From positions 12,989 to 76,988 of the forward strand of contig NZ_JAHCMB010000217.1 in the NCBI RefSeq assembly GCF_019904155.1: a DNA stretch of 64,000 bases, given 5' to 3'. This DNA is from Paenibacillus sinensis. GTDB taxonomy: Bacteria > Bacillota > Bacilli > Paenibacillales > Paenibacillaceae. How positions within the stretch are numbered: the first letter of the stretch is position 1; each line of letters begins with the position of its first letter. Shown piece by piece: positions 32,654-41,300 of the stretch. The notes beneath the pieces are model-generated. The model had not been told where the DNA came from. It did no database searches and saw only the letters and a list, made by a program, of their open reading frames with translations. A program made the translations under genes and the position numbers.

Positions 32654-33850
32654 ATGAAGAAATGTCGTATTGCTGTGCTTGCGCTGTGTATCCTGCTGGG
32701 GCTGCTGAGTCCCGTCTCGGTGTTCGCGGAGGAGAAAGGCCAGAAGGGTCAGAAACCTGGGAGCGCGGCGCCCGATCTGGCGTCTCAGTCCCGCTCGGCG
32801 ATTCTGATGGATGCCGGAACAGGAACGGTGATCTACGAGAAGAACAGCCACGTTAAGCTGCCCCCGGCCAGCATCACGAAGATTATGACGATGCTGCTGA
32901 CGGTGGAGGCGATCGACGCCGGTACACTGAAGCTGACGGATAAGGTGCGGGCGAGCGAATATGCCGCTTCAATGGGAGGCTCGCAGATCTTTCTGGAGCC
33001 GGGCGAGGAAATGACCGTCGACGATATGCTGAAGGGTATCGCAATGGCCTCGGGCAACGACGCGTCGGTCGCGATGGCCGAGAAACTGGCCGGCTCGGAG
33101 AGCGCTTTTGTCGATCTGATGAACAAACGGGTGGAAGAGCTTGGACTGAAGGATACTCATTTTGCCAACTGCAACGGGCTGCCGACCAAGGATCATTATT
33201 CCTCTGCCCATGACATCGCCGTTATGAGCCGGGAGCTGCTGAAGCATCCGCAGATTATTAAATACACGGGCTCCTACCAGGACTACTTGCGCAAGGACTC
33301 ACCCAAGCCGTTCTGGCTGGTGAATACGAACAAGCTGGTGCGCTTCTATACAGGCGCGGACGGTCTTAAGACCGGATATACGTCGGAAGCCAAGTTCTGC
33401 CTCTCCGCCACAGCTTCCAAGGATGGGCTGCGCGCAATCGCAGTCGTTCTGGGCGAACCCAACACCAAGACGCGCAACAGCGAAGTGTCGGGCATGTTCG
33501 ATTACATGTTCTCCCAATACAAGGTTCATACAATTCACAAGACAGGAGACACACTCGGCACCCTCAAGATCGAGAAGGGCGTCAAACGCGAGCTGCCGAT
33601 TGTCGCTCAGGAGAACTACACGCTGCTGCTGAAAAAAGGAATTACCCAGGAAGGAATCCGGCATGAAACGGTGATTCTGAGTCCGGTGAAAGCCCCGGTC
33701 GCCAAGGGTCAGACCATCGGCAAGCTGGTTGTCTATCAAGGGACATCCGTTGTGAAGGAGTATGAGCTCAAGGCGCCGGAAGCAGTCGGCAAGGCGGGCT
33801 GGTGGAAGCTGTTCAAGCGGACCGCCGGCTCCATGTTCTCGATGAGCTGA
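32654..33850 (+). CDS. dacF: D-alanyl-D-alanine carboxypeptidase (penicillin-binding protein DacF)
   Basis: A 398-residue S11 peptidase that trims the terminal D-Ala of peptidoglycan stem peptides. A signal peptide ends near VSVFAEE. Active-site motifs are Ser73-xx-Lys76 (PASITK), Ser133-Gly-Asn and Lys239-Thr-Gly. A C-terminal beta domain and a possible amphipathic anchor (GWWKLFKRTAGSMFSM) follow. AGGAGGGG precedes ATG 32654. Its position before spoIIAA matches Bacillus dacF, a sigma-F gene acting in the spore cortex. I found no convincing sigma-F promoter. Confidence 0.93.
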   Translation: MKKCRIAVLALCILLGLLSPVSVFAEEKGQKGQKPGSAAPDLASQSRSAILMDAGTGTVIYEKNSHVKLPPASITKIMTMLLTVEAIDAGTLKLTDKVRASEYAASMGGSQIFLEPGEEMTVDDMLKGIAMASGNDASVAMAEKLAGSESAFVDLMNKRVEELGLKDTHFANCNGLPTKDHYSSAHDIAVMSRELLKHPQIIKYTGSYQDYLRKDSPKPFWLVNTNKLVRFYTGADGLKTGYTSEAKFCLSATASKDGLRAIAVVLGEPNTKTRNSEVSGMFDYMFSQYKVHTIHKTGDTLGTLKIEKGVKRELPIVAQENYTLLLKKGITQEGIRHETVILSPVKAPVAKGQTIGKLVVYQGTSVVKEYELKAPEAVGKAGWWKLFKRTAGSMFSMS

Positions 33851-33911
33851 CCGATGAGCTGACCTGTCTTTTATGGATTTCGGAGATTCGGCTCTCCGGC
33901 TGACAGACAAG

Positions 33912-33959
33912 AGAAACGCTGCGCGTCCGCCTGGGATGCGGCACAGCGTTTCTTTTTTT
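33912..33959 (+). terminator. Terminator after dacF
   Basis: AGAAACGCTG (33912-33921) pairs with CAGCGTTTCT (33944-33953), with an inner GTCCGC/GCGGC pairing, followed by a T run. It isolates the spoIIA operon from dacF. Confidence 0.85.
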
Positions 33960-34108
33960 GCCGCGAAAGGGTATATCTCTCTATAAAACTGTCAACACTG
34001 GATAACAGATTATCACACGGGCAAAATGGGGAATCCTGGCTGTTCAATGCGGATGTTGTCCTTCATTCTTGTAGATACTTGAGAGGTTTCTTCTAGTTTT
34101 GTCGGCAG

Positions 34109-34138
34109 GCAGGAGTCCCCCGCAGCGGTGTAGAAATC
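34109..34138 (+). promoter_or_regulatory. Candidate sigma-H promoter of the spoIIA operon
   Basis: GCAGGAGTC (34109-34117) and GTAGAAATC (34130-34138) are spaced by 12 bases and resemble the sigma-H consensus RNAGGAWWW-N12-RNNGAATWW. TTTTGTCGG at 34097-34105 just upstream contains five of the seven bases of a Spo0A box (TGTCGAA). Both factors drive spoIIA in B. subtilis. Confidence 0.5.
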
Positions 34139-34208
34139 GTTGTCCGAAAGGCGCCGAGAGAGGCGTCTGAAAGCCGCTTCTTAAGCAGCGAAGAGGAGAG
34201 TGACGATT

Positions 34209-34562
34209 ATGAATTCCCATGTGGAAATGGAGCATCACCGCGGAGTGCTGGTCGTGCGCCTGACAGGCGAGCTGGATCACCATGCCGCCGATTATGTGAG
34301 AATGGATCTGGACGAGGCGATTCTGCGCCGGCAGGTGGAGCATCTGGTACTGAATCTGAAGGATCTCCAGTTCATGGACAGCTCCGGTCTTGGCGTTATT
34401 CTGGGACGGTATAAGCTGATTCGCGGCAAGGGAGGAAAAATGGTGCTGTGCGATGCCAATCCGGCGGTTCGGAGGCTGCTCGATATGTCGGGCTTGCTCA
34501 AAATTATGTCTCTGTATGACAGTGAAGATTTGGCGCTTTCTGATCTGGAGGTGGCGTTATGA
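34209..34562 (+). CDS. spoIIAA: Anti-sigma F factor antagonist
   Basis: A 117-residue STAS-domain protein. Dephosphorylated SpoIIAA binds SpoIIAB and frees sigma F in the forespore. The phosphorylated Ser58 sits in FMDSSGLGVILGRY, exactly as in B. subtilis. ATG 34209 is preferred to the GTG at 34200 because AGAGGAG is well spaced from it. It overlaps spoIIAB by four bases (ATGA), so the two are translationally coupled. Confidence 0.95.
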   Translation: MNSHVEMEHHRGVLVVRLTGELDHHAADYVRMDLDEAILRRQVEHLVLNLKDLQFMDSSGLGVILGRYKLIRGKGGKMVLCDANPAVRRLLDMSGLLKIMSLYDSEDLALSDLEVAL

Positions 34563-35014
34563 GCATGGAGCCGAGCACCAATTTCATGAGCGTCCAGTTC
34601 TCCGCACTATCGGAGAATGAATCATTCGCCCGCGTCGTGGTAGCGGCTTTCGTATCGAGGCTTGATCCGACGATGGAGGAGCTTAACGATCTTAAGACTG
34701 TCGTCTCCGAGGCGGTGACCAACTGCATAATCCACGGCTATGACGGCGATCCGGAAGGGATCGTCTATATCTCGGCTGTCGTCGAAGGGGAGACCGTAAG
34801 TCTCATGATCGAGGACAAGGGTCGGGGGATCGAGGATTTGGAGCTGGCGCAGCAGCCGCTGTATACTTCGAAGCCGGAGCTTGAACGCTCGGGCATGGGC
34901 TTCACCATCATGGAGAACTTCATGGATGAATTCGAAGTGACCAGCGAGCCGGGGCGGGGAACCACCATCCGGATGAAGAAGACGATTGTCTCAAAAAAAG
35001 CGCTTTTTAACTAG
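34559..35014 (+). CDS. spoIIAB: Anti-sigma F factor and SpoIIAA kinase
   Basis: A 151-residue GHKL-fold kinase that holds sigma F inactive and phosphorylates SpoIIAA. The family N terminus FSALSENESFARVVVAAFVSRLDPTM is followed by the N box TVVSEAVTNCIIHGYD, the ATP-lid motifs IEDKGRGIEDLELA and ERSGMGFTIMENFMD, and the G-rich SEPGRGTTIRMKK. The start overlaps spoIIAA. Length and motifs are complete. Confidence 0.95.
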   Translation: MSMEPSTNFMSVQFSALSENESFARVVVAAFVSRLDPTMEELNDLKTVVSEAVTNCIIHGYDGDPEGIVYISAVVEGETVSLMIEDKGRGIEDLELAQQPLYTSKPELERSGMGFTIMENFMDEFEVTSEPGRGTTIRMKKTIVSKKALFN

Positions 35015-35025
35015 GGGATGGAGCT

Positions 35026-35781
35026 ATGGATGCGGAATCAAAGAAAGCTCCGCCGACCTATTTGGACGATGCGGAGGTCAAACGGCTGATCGCGCTCAGC
35101 CAGGCCGGAGACACGACGGCCCGGGATACGCTGGTCGGCTGCAATATCCGGCTCGTCTGGTCGGTCGTGCAGCGGTTCATGAACCGGGGCTATGAGCCTG
35201 ACGACCTGTTCCAGATCGGCTGCATCGGCCTGCTCAAGTCCGTGGACAAGTTCGATCTCAGCTACGATGTCAAATTCTCCACCTACGCCGTGCCGATGAT
35301 TATCGGCGAAATCCAGCGCTTCCTGAGAGATGACGGGACGCTGAAGGTGAGCCGCTCGCTGAAGGAAATGGCGAACAAGGTGCGCAAGATGAAGGATGAG
35401 ATGTCCAAGACGCTGGACCGGCTGCCGACGATCGGCGAAGTCGCCGAGGCGCTTGGTGTAACGCCGGAAGATATCGTGTTTGCCCAGGAAGCGAATAAGC
35501 CGCCTGCTTCGATCCATGAAACGGTGTTCGAGAACGACGGTGATCCGATTACGCTGATCGACCAAATTGCCGACGACTCCCAGGAGAAATGGTTCGACAA
35601 GCTGGCGTTGAACGAAGCTATTGGCTCTTTGACCGAAAGGGAGCGTCTCATTGTCTATTTGCGCTATTATCGCGATCAGACCCAATCCGAGGTCGCGAGC
35701 CGCCTCGGCATCTCCCAGGTGCAGGTGTCGAGGCTGGAGAAGAAGATTTTGCAGAACATCAAGGAACAAATCGCCCAGTGA
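35026..35781 (+). CDS. sigF: RNA polymerase sigma factor SigF
   Basis: A 251-residue sporulation sigma factor, the first forespore-specific one. Region 2 is NIRLVWSVVQRFMNRGYEPDDLFQIGCIGLLKSVDKFD, region 3 contains VSRSLKEMANKVRKMKDEM, and region 4 ends with SEVASRLGISQVQVSRLEKKIL. It is the last gene of the spoIIA operon and is followed by a terminator. In Bacillus spoVAA comes next; here about 19 kb of other genes intervene. Confidence 0.96.
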   Translation: MDAESKKAPPTYLDDAEVKRLIALSQAGDTTARDTLVGCNIRLVWSVVQRFMNRGYEPDDLFQIGCIGLLKSVDKFDLSYDVKFSTYAVPMIIGEIQRFLRDDGTLKVSRSLKEMANKVRKMKDEMSKTLDRLPTIGEVAEALGVTPEDIVFAQEANKPPASIHETVFENDGDPITLIDQIADDSQEKWFDKLALNEAIGSLTERERLIVYLRYYRDQTQSEVASRLGISQVQVSRLEKKILQNIKEQIAQ

Positions 35782-35814
35782 AGCCCGTCCGGGCTTTCCG
35801 GGTCGAGTCCATAT

Positions 35815-35862
35815 CCGCAGTGAGGCTTTCTTCAGGAAAGGATGCCGACCTGCGGTTTTTTT
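35815..35862 (+). terminator. Terminator of the spoIIA operon
   Basis: CCGCAG (35815-35820) pairs with CTGCGG (35850-35855). An inner CTTTC-TTCAG-GAAAG hairpin lies between them and a run of seven T follows. Confidence 0.75.
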
Positions 35863-35994
35863 CGTGGCGGATCAATCCGATTGGTCTCTCTATGGAAAGC
35901 TGCTAGTGCGGTTCAATAGAAATTGGATTTAATTTACTTGAACGGGTATGCTATGATGATAGAAAATCCTGGACTAGAAATGGAGAGTGGAGTT

Positions 35995-36498
35995 ATGAAA
36001 GAAGAACTGGCGAAAGCGCTGAACGAGCAGCTGAATTTTGAGTTTTACTCGGCGCATGTCTATCTGGCGATGGCGGCTTATTGTTCGGGCGAAAGTCTGG
36101 ACGGCTTTGCCAATTTTTTTCTGATTCAGGCGGAAGAAGAGCGGTTCCATGCCATGAAGATCTACCGCTTCCTCAATGACCGGGGCCTCCGGGCTACGCT
36201 TGCGGCACTGCCTGAGCCGAAGAATGATTATTCATCGGTTCTGGACGCATTTGAACATGGATATGCCCATGAGCAGCAAAATACGGGCAAATTCTATAAT
36301 CTGACCGACCTTGCGCTGGAGACGCGCGAGCATGCCACCATGTATTTTCTGAAATGGTTCGTGGACGAGCAGGTAGAGGAAGAATCGCTGTTCAGCACCA
36401 TTATTGAGAAGCTGAAGCGGATCGACAAGGACAGCAACGCTTTCTATATGATGGACGCCGAGTTTGCGGCGCGCACATTCACGCCGCCTGCCGAATAA
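35995..36498 (+). CDS. Ferritin
   Basis: A 167-residue non-haem ferritin that stores iron as a 24-mer shell. The ferroxidase residues are visible in LNEQLNFEFYSAHVYLAMAAYC (Glu), FFLIQAEEERFHAMKIY (Glu-Glu-xx-His) and EQVEEESLF. ATG 35995 is preceded by GGAGAGTGGAG; in-frame ATGs farther upstream have no ribosome binding site. It is 240 bases before the Fur-box-controlled ferredoxin-NADP reductase gene. No Fur box is seen in front of ferritin itself. Confidence 0.92.
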   Translation: MKEELAKALNEQLNFEFYSAHVYLAMAAYCSGESLDGFANFFLIQAEEERFHAMKIYRFLNDRGLRATLAALPEPKNDYSSVLDAFEHGYAHEQQNTGKFYNLTDLALETREHATMYFLKWFVDEQVEEESLFSTIIEKLKRIDKDSNAFYMMDAEFAARTFTPPAE

Positions 36499-36570
36499 GG
36501 CGGATCAGGGTCAGGCCGCATCTTGGCAGATTGAAGCAGGCCGAATCGCGACGGTTAATAAGATACTAGA

Positions 36571-36598
36571 CAGCCCGGACACACTGGTCTCCGGGCTG
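36571..36598 (+). terminator. Possible terminator after ferritin
   Basis: CAGCCCGGA and TCCGGGCTG form a perfect 9-bp stem with a 10-base loop, but the T tract that follows is poor (CTTGG). Confidence 0.45.
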
Positions 36599-36690
36599 CT
36601 TGGCATGGAACGCGGGAGAGGATCAGAACCCCGTCATTAAAATCCGGCATATTGCGGTTGCCAAAAACAGGGCGATCGGTTAAAATTTTA

Positions 36691-36707
36691 TTGATAATGA
36701 TTATCAA
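36691..36707 (+). promoter_or_regulatory. Perfect Fur box over the promoter of the ferredoxin-NADP reductase gene
   Basis: TTGATAATGATTATCAA contains the 7-1-7 inverted repeat TGATAAT-G-ATTATCA of Bacillus Fur operators without a mismatch. It covers the -35-like TTGATA (36691-36696), and TATAAC at 36713-36718 is the -10 at 16-base spacing. Iron-replete Fur would block transcription. Confidence 0.85.
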
Positions 36708-36741
36708 TATCATATAACTGAACTACGTCTGGAGGATAACG

Positions 36742-37794
36742 ATGAACGAGGCGATGAATGAGCATTCTGAAATATACGATGTGACCATTATCGGCGGCGG
36801 CCCGGCCGGTATGTACGCTGCCTTTTACAGTGGCATGAGAGATATGAAGACCAAGCTGATCGATGCAAATGAGGAATTGGGCGGCAAGATGCTCATTTAT
36901 CCTGAGAAGATTATTTGGGATGTTGGAGGCGTTACGCCGCTGAGCTGCCGAAATCTGATCGATCGGCTGAAGGAACAGGCAACCACGTTCGACCCGACCA
37001 TTGTCCAGGGCGAGCAGGTGGTGGAGATGAAGCTCCAGGGTGACGGGATCTACCGTCTGATTACCGCATCGGGCAGCGTTCATTTGACGAAGACGGTCAT
37101 ACTGGCTATCGGTTATGGGATACTGCGGATGGCGAAGCTCGATATTGAAGGAGCCGACCGCTACGAGATTACCAACCTGCATTATACGGTTCAGGAGCTG
37201 GAGCCCTTTCGGGGCAAGCATGTGCTGATTTCGGGCGGAGGAGATTCCGCGGTGGACTGGGCCAATGCTCTTGAGCCCGTTGCCAGCAAAGTAACGGTCG
37301 TTCATCGCAGGAACCAATTCGGCGGACATGAAGGCAGCATTCTCAAAATGCGGAGATCATCCGTTGACGTGCGCACTCCATATAGCATCAGCCAACTGCA
37401 CAGTACCAATGGTGAACTGATCGAAGAGGTCACACTGGCGCATTCGGAGAGCGGGGCAACTGATCGGGTACAGGTGGATGCCGTCATTGTCAGCCATGGA
37501 CTGAAATCCGATTTCGGCCCGGTGCGCGATTGGAACCTCGAAATGGGGGAATGGAACGCCTTCGTTAGTCCACAGCTGGAGACCAATCTGCCCGGGGTAT
37601 TTGTGGCTGGCGATTTTGCGCATCATGAGAGCAAGCTAAGGCTGATCGCCGGCGCCTTCACGGATGCTGCGCTTGCGGTGAACAGCGCCAAGCTGTACAT
37701 CGATCCCTCGGCGGACAAGGTTGCGTACGTCTCTTCGCATAACGATAAATTCAAAGAGAAGAACAAGGCTCTGAGTGTCAAGCTCAATGCCTGA
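36742..37794 (+). CDS. Ferredoxin-NADP+ reductase, thioredoxin-reductase-like
   Basis: A 350-residue flavoprotein of the YumC type, which transfers electrons from NADPH to ferredoxin or flavodoxin. The FAD site TIIGGGPAGMYAAFYSGMR and the NADP site LISGGGDSAVDWANAL are present. There is no CxxC redox pair, distinguishing it from thioredoxin reductase. The C terminus LPGVFVAGDFAHH...RLIAGAFTDAALAVNSAK is typical. GGAGG precedes ATG 36742. The perfect Fur box at its promoter indicates iron-repressed expression, perhaps for iron-siderophore reduction or use of flavodoxin under iron starvation. Confidence 0.9.
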   Translation: MNEAMNEHSEIYDVTIIGGGPAGMYAAFYSGMRDMKTKLIDANEELGGKMLIYPEKIIWDVGGVTPLSCRNLIDRLKEQATTFDPTIVQGEQVVEMKLQGDGIYRLITASGSVHLTKTVILAIGYGILRMAKLDIEGADRYEITNLHYTVQELEPFRGKHVLISGGGDSAVDWANALEPVASKVTVVHRRNQFGGHEGSILKMRRSSVDVRTPYSISQLHSTNGELIEEVTLAHSESGATDRVQVDAVIVSHGLKSDFGPVRDWNLEMGEWNAFVSPQLETNLPGVFVAGDFAHHESKLRLIAGAFTDAALAVNSAKLYIDPSADKVAYVSSHNDKFKEKNKALSVKLNA

Positions 37795-37857
37795 ATTTCA
37801 TTGAGCCGGATTGATCCAGCTCTTTTATGAACAATGGGCGGGGGATTCCGGTTGAAA

Positions 37858-37895
37858 CGAAGAAGCTGTCGAGTGAGCATCGGGCAGCTTCTTCG
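37858..37895 (+). terminator. Hairpin after the ferredoxin-NADP reductase gene
   Basis: CGAAGAAGCTG and CAGCTTCTTCG form a perfect 11-bp stem with a large loop; the T content lies within the stem end. It is probably the terminator. The rest of the gap to 38122 contains no recognisable gene. Confidence 0.55.
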
Positions 37896-38122
37896 TGCAT
37901 GTTGTGGTAAGTTGAACGCCTAGCCGGATCTATTCAAGCGAGGGGCCTTGCGACATCGTTCGAATCAGGATTTTCGGATTGGAATCATCAATTTTCTAAC
38001 TGAAGGAATGAAAGAAAGTGCAAAGAAATGAAGAAGGCTTGGATGAAGTCTCGGGATAGAAAGGAATACACAAACCATCTTTTTCTCTGGACAAATAAAA
38101 ATCGCAGCCGGTGAATAAAGCG

Positions 38123-38151
38123 TTTACATCACTGATTACATATGCTATGAT
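38123..38151 (+). promoter_or_regulatory. Sigma-A promoter of the amylopullulanase gene
   Basis: TTTACA (38123-38128) and TATGAT (38146-38151) are spaced by exactly 17 bases. The predicted start point near 38158 lies just before the first LacI-type operator. Confidence 0.65.
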
Positions 38152-38166
38152 AAAGTTAATATGTTG

Positions 38167-38181
38167 ATGCAAACGATTGCA
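38167..38181 (+). promoter_or_regulatory. cre / LacI-family operator 1
   Basis: ATGCAAACGATTGCA matches the catabolite-responsive element consensus WTGNAANCGNWNNCW at every position. It lies about 10 bases after the predicted transcription start, where CcpA or a maltose-type LacI repressor would block transcription. Confidence 0.65.
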
Positions 38182-38272
38182 CAACTGACCGCTTATAGTG
38201 CTTCAAACCGACTTCAGCCGGAATAAGGAATGATTTGTCGATGAAAAGTGCGGAGCGGTCTTTTTCTGGAAT

Positions 38273-38292
38273 TTGTGCAAACGTTAGCGCAA
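38273..38292 (+). promoter_or_regulatory. LacI-family operator 2
   Basis: TTGTGCAAACGTTAGCGCAA is a near-palindrome (8 of 10 positions) with the GCAAACGTT core of MalR-type maltose operators. It lies 106 bases after operator 1 and 35 bases before the start codon. Confidence 0.6.
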
Positions 38293-38327
38293 CTAATTTA
38301 ACAAAAAACTGGAGGGGATAAGGGTCT

Positions 38328-41300
38328 ATGTCCATCAACGCAATGAGGAAACACCGGCGCTGGATTTCATTTGTAACCGCTGTAATTATGGTGCTTCAGC
38401 TGGCGCTTGGCATTCTGCCGCAGTCGGCGCACGCCGATACGGGAGCACCAGCTGCCGATGTGCTGGCCGATCAGCCGGGAGGCGGAACCAATTGGGTCGT
38501 GGTCGGAAGCTTGAACGGCTGGAATAACAGCGACTCGGTAACCCGGATGAAGCATCTGGTCGGAGGCTTTTATGAATATTCGACCGTGCTGGACGCCGGA
38601 CACTACGAGTTCAAGCTGGTCAAATCCGGAACGTGGAGCGGGTTTGACAATGCAGGGAACAATTTTGCCTTTGATTTGGATTCGGCATCCAAGGTCAATT
38701 TCTACATAAACGAGGATCTGAATCAGGCGCGGATCAGCCTGCCGAATGTTCAGGGCATACAGCAGTATGTGCCGTCCCGTTCGACTGACAATTGGCCGAG
38801 GCTCGTCGGCAATCTGCAGATGAAGCTGGGAGAGAGCGACGATTGGTCGCCAGCGACCAGCCAGCTGTTCTTTGTGGATTATAACTTTGACAATTCAATC
38901 TATAAAATTCAGCGCACTCTTCCGGTCGGAAGCTACGAAGCCAAGGTAATCTTCGGCACTGACTGGAATACAAGCGAGAGCTATGGAGACGGAGGGCAGA
39001 ACCTGTCCGTCAATGTGCTGGACCCGTCCGATGTGACTTTCACGATCGACAACAGCGCAAGCAGCAAAAAGCTGACTCATAATTATGTCCCGAAAAATTC
39101 TGTGTATGACGGTAAAATCGACAGCGGCTCGCTTGTCTTTGACAGCCGTTCGATCACGTACAAGAAGCCGTTCGGCGCCGTCAAAATGGGGCAGGAAGCG
39201 GTCACGCTGCGTATCGCCGCCCTTAAGGGAGATGTGCAGTTGGCGAAGGTTGAGCTGACCAATCCGGACTCGCTGTCCAAGGATTTTACGATGAACCGGG
39301 TAACTTCGGTGGACGGCAAGGACTATTTTGAAGTGACGATTCCGGCGTCCCAGTTCTCCAAAATTGGCATATGGGGCTACAAGTTCATTCTTGTGGATGG
39401 AGCGGCCAAAGTGGAATACGGCGACGATACCGCCAGAGGCGGCACCGGCACTGTCAGCACAGAAGGCGCTGTGCCCTATGACCTGACGGTCTACGACCCG
39501 GATTTCAAGACACCGGACTGGATGAAGGATGCGGTTGTGTATCAGATTTTCCCGGACCGGTTCTTTGATGGGGATGACAGCAATAACCGCGCCAAGACGG
39601 CCGACGGCTATCGCGGCGCGCTGACCGAGGATGCAGCCACGAGCAAAGGCGGGCAGAAGCTGCAATATTTCGACGGCGGTGTCAGCAATGATCCAACACC
39701 TGACCAGGTGTGGGGGGATTGGACTACTGCGCCAGAGAATCCCGACCGCTCCAAGGCGGAGAACAAGCCTTATTATCCGGATGCGAAGACGGATGGCGTA
39801 TGGACGAATGAGTTCTATGGCGGCGACATCCAGGGCATTCAGGAGAAGCTGGGCTATCTGAAGTCGCTGGGCGTCACGACGCTGTATTTGAATCCGGTTG
39901 CATGGGCCGCCTCCAACCATAAGTACGATGCCACGGACTATGAGCATCTCGATCCGATGTTCGGCGAGCCGGTGTACAATACGCCGGGAGATCCGGCTTC
40001 CGGTCTTGATTACACGGAGACCCGGGCCCAGTCGGACCGCATCTACCAGCTGTTCGCCAAAGAGGCGCGCGAGTTGGGTATGCATATTATCAACGACGGC
40101 GTATTCAATCATGTCGGTGATGATTCCATCTATTTTGACCGGTATGAGAAATATCCCGAAATCGGAGCCTATGAATACTGGTCCAAGGTCTATGACCTGA
40201 TGAACGGGCAGAACCTCTCGCAAGCCGACGCGGAAGCGGCGGTACGGGCAGAGTTCACCGCCAAGATCAATCCGCTGACGAATGAACACTATAAATATCC
40301 TGAGGATTTCACGTACACCACCTGGTTTACGATCTCGAACGAGCTGGTGAAGAACGGTGACGACAGCAATAAGCATTACAAATACGATGCCTGGTGGGGC
40401 TATGATTCGCTGCCGGTGATGGATGCTAAGGAGCCGCAGACCGAAGCGACCGATTTCTTCCCGGCGGACTCCGAAGCGATTGAAGGAGCGAATGAATGGA
40501 ATAACATCGGCTACCGCGACACGGTCATCGGCCATGATCTGACGGGATTGACCGATGCCCAGGCCTCCCAGGAGATGCAGTCGACCAATTCGCAGCGCTG
40601 GTTGTGGATGGGTTCAAGCGGCTGGCGTCTGGATGTTGCTCCGGATGTATCCGGGGGAACCTGGCAGAAATTCCGCGAAGCCGTCAAGTCGACGGAAGGC
40701 AGAAAGGATGCGAACGGCAATGCGATCGAAGAGCCGGTCATCCTGGGCGAGGAATGGGGCGTAGCGACCAAGTATCTGCTTGGAGACCAGTTCGACTCTG
40801 TCATGAACTACCGCTTCCGCAGCGCGGTTCAGAGCTATATGATTTCCGGCGACGCGGCCACACTTAATCAGTCGCTGGAATCGATCCGCGAGGATTATCC
40901 GAAGGAAGCCTGGCAGGCAATGCTTAACCTGGTGGACTCTCACGATACCACAAGATCCATCACGAAATACGACAACCCGAATTATGAGGAAGAGCATCTC
41001 GTTATTGCAGATGATGCTTCCGACAAGGCGCTTAAGCTGCAAGCTTTGACTGCGATTATGCAGATGGGTTACCCCGGGGCTCCTACGATCTACTACGGAG
41101 ACGAGGTTGGCGTTACGGGCACGAAGGACCCTGATTCCAGACGCACCTTCCCTTGGGAACGCGTTATTGAGAACAGTAATGGAAGCTACAGTGCAACAGG
41201 CGGCTATGAGGAGCTGTTCCATACGTATCAGACCGCTGCGCAGGTTCGTAATGACAATGAGGTCTTCCGCACCGGAGATTTGAAAGTGGCCTACGCAAGC

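Noticed and set aside
38895..40535. A 546-codon frame antisense to the amylopullulanase gene
   Set aside because: The sense frame carries the GH13 motifs; the antisense frame has none.
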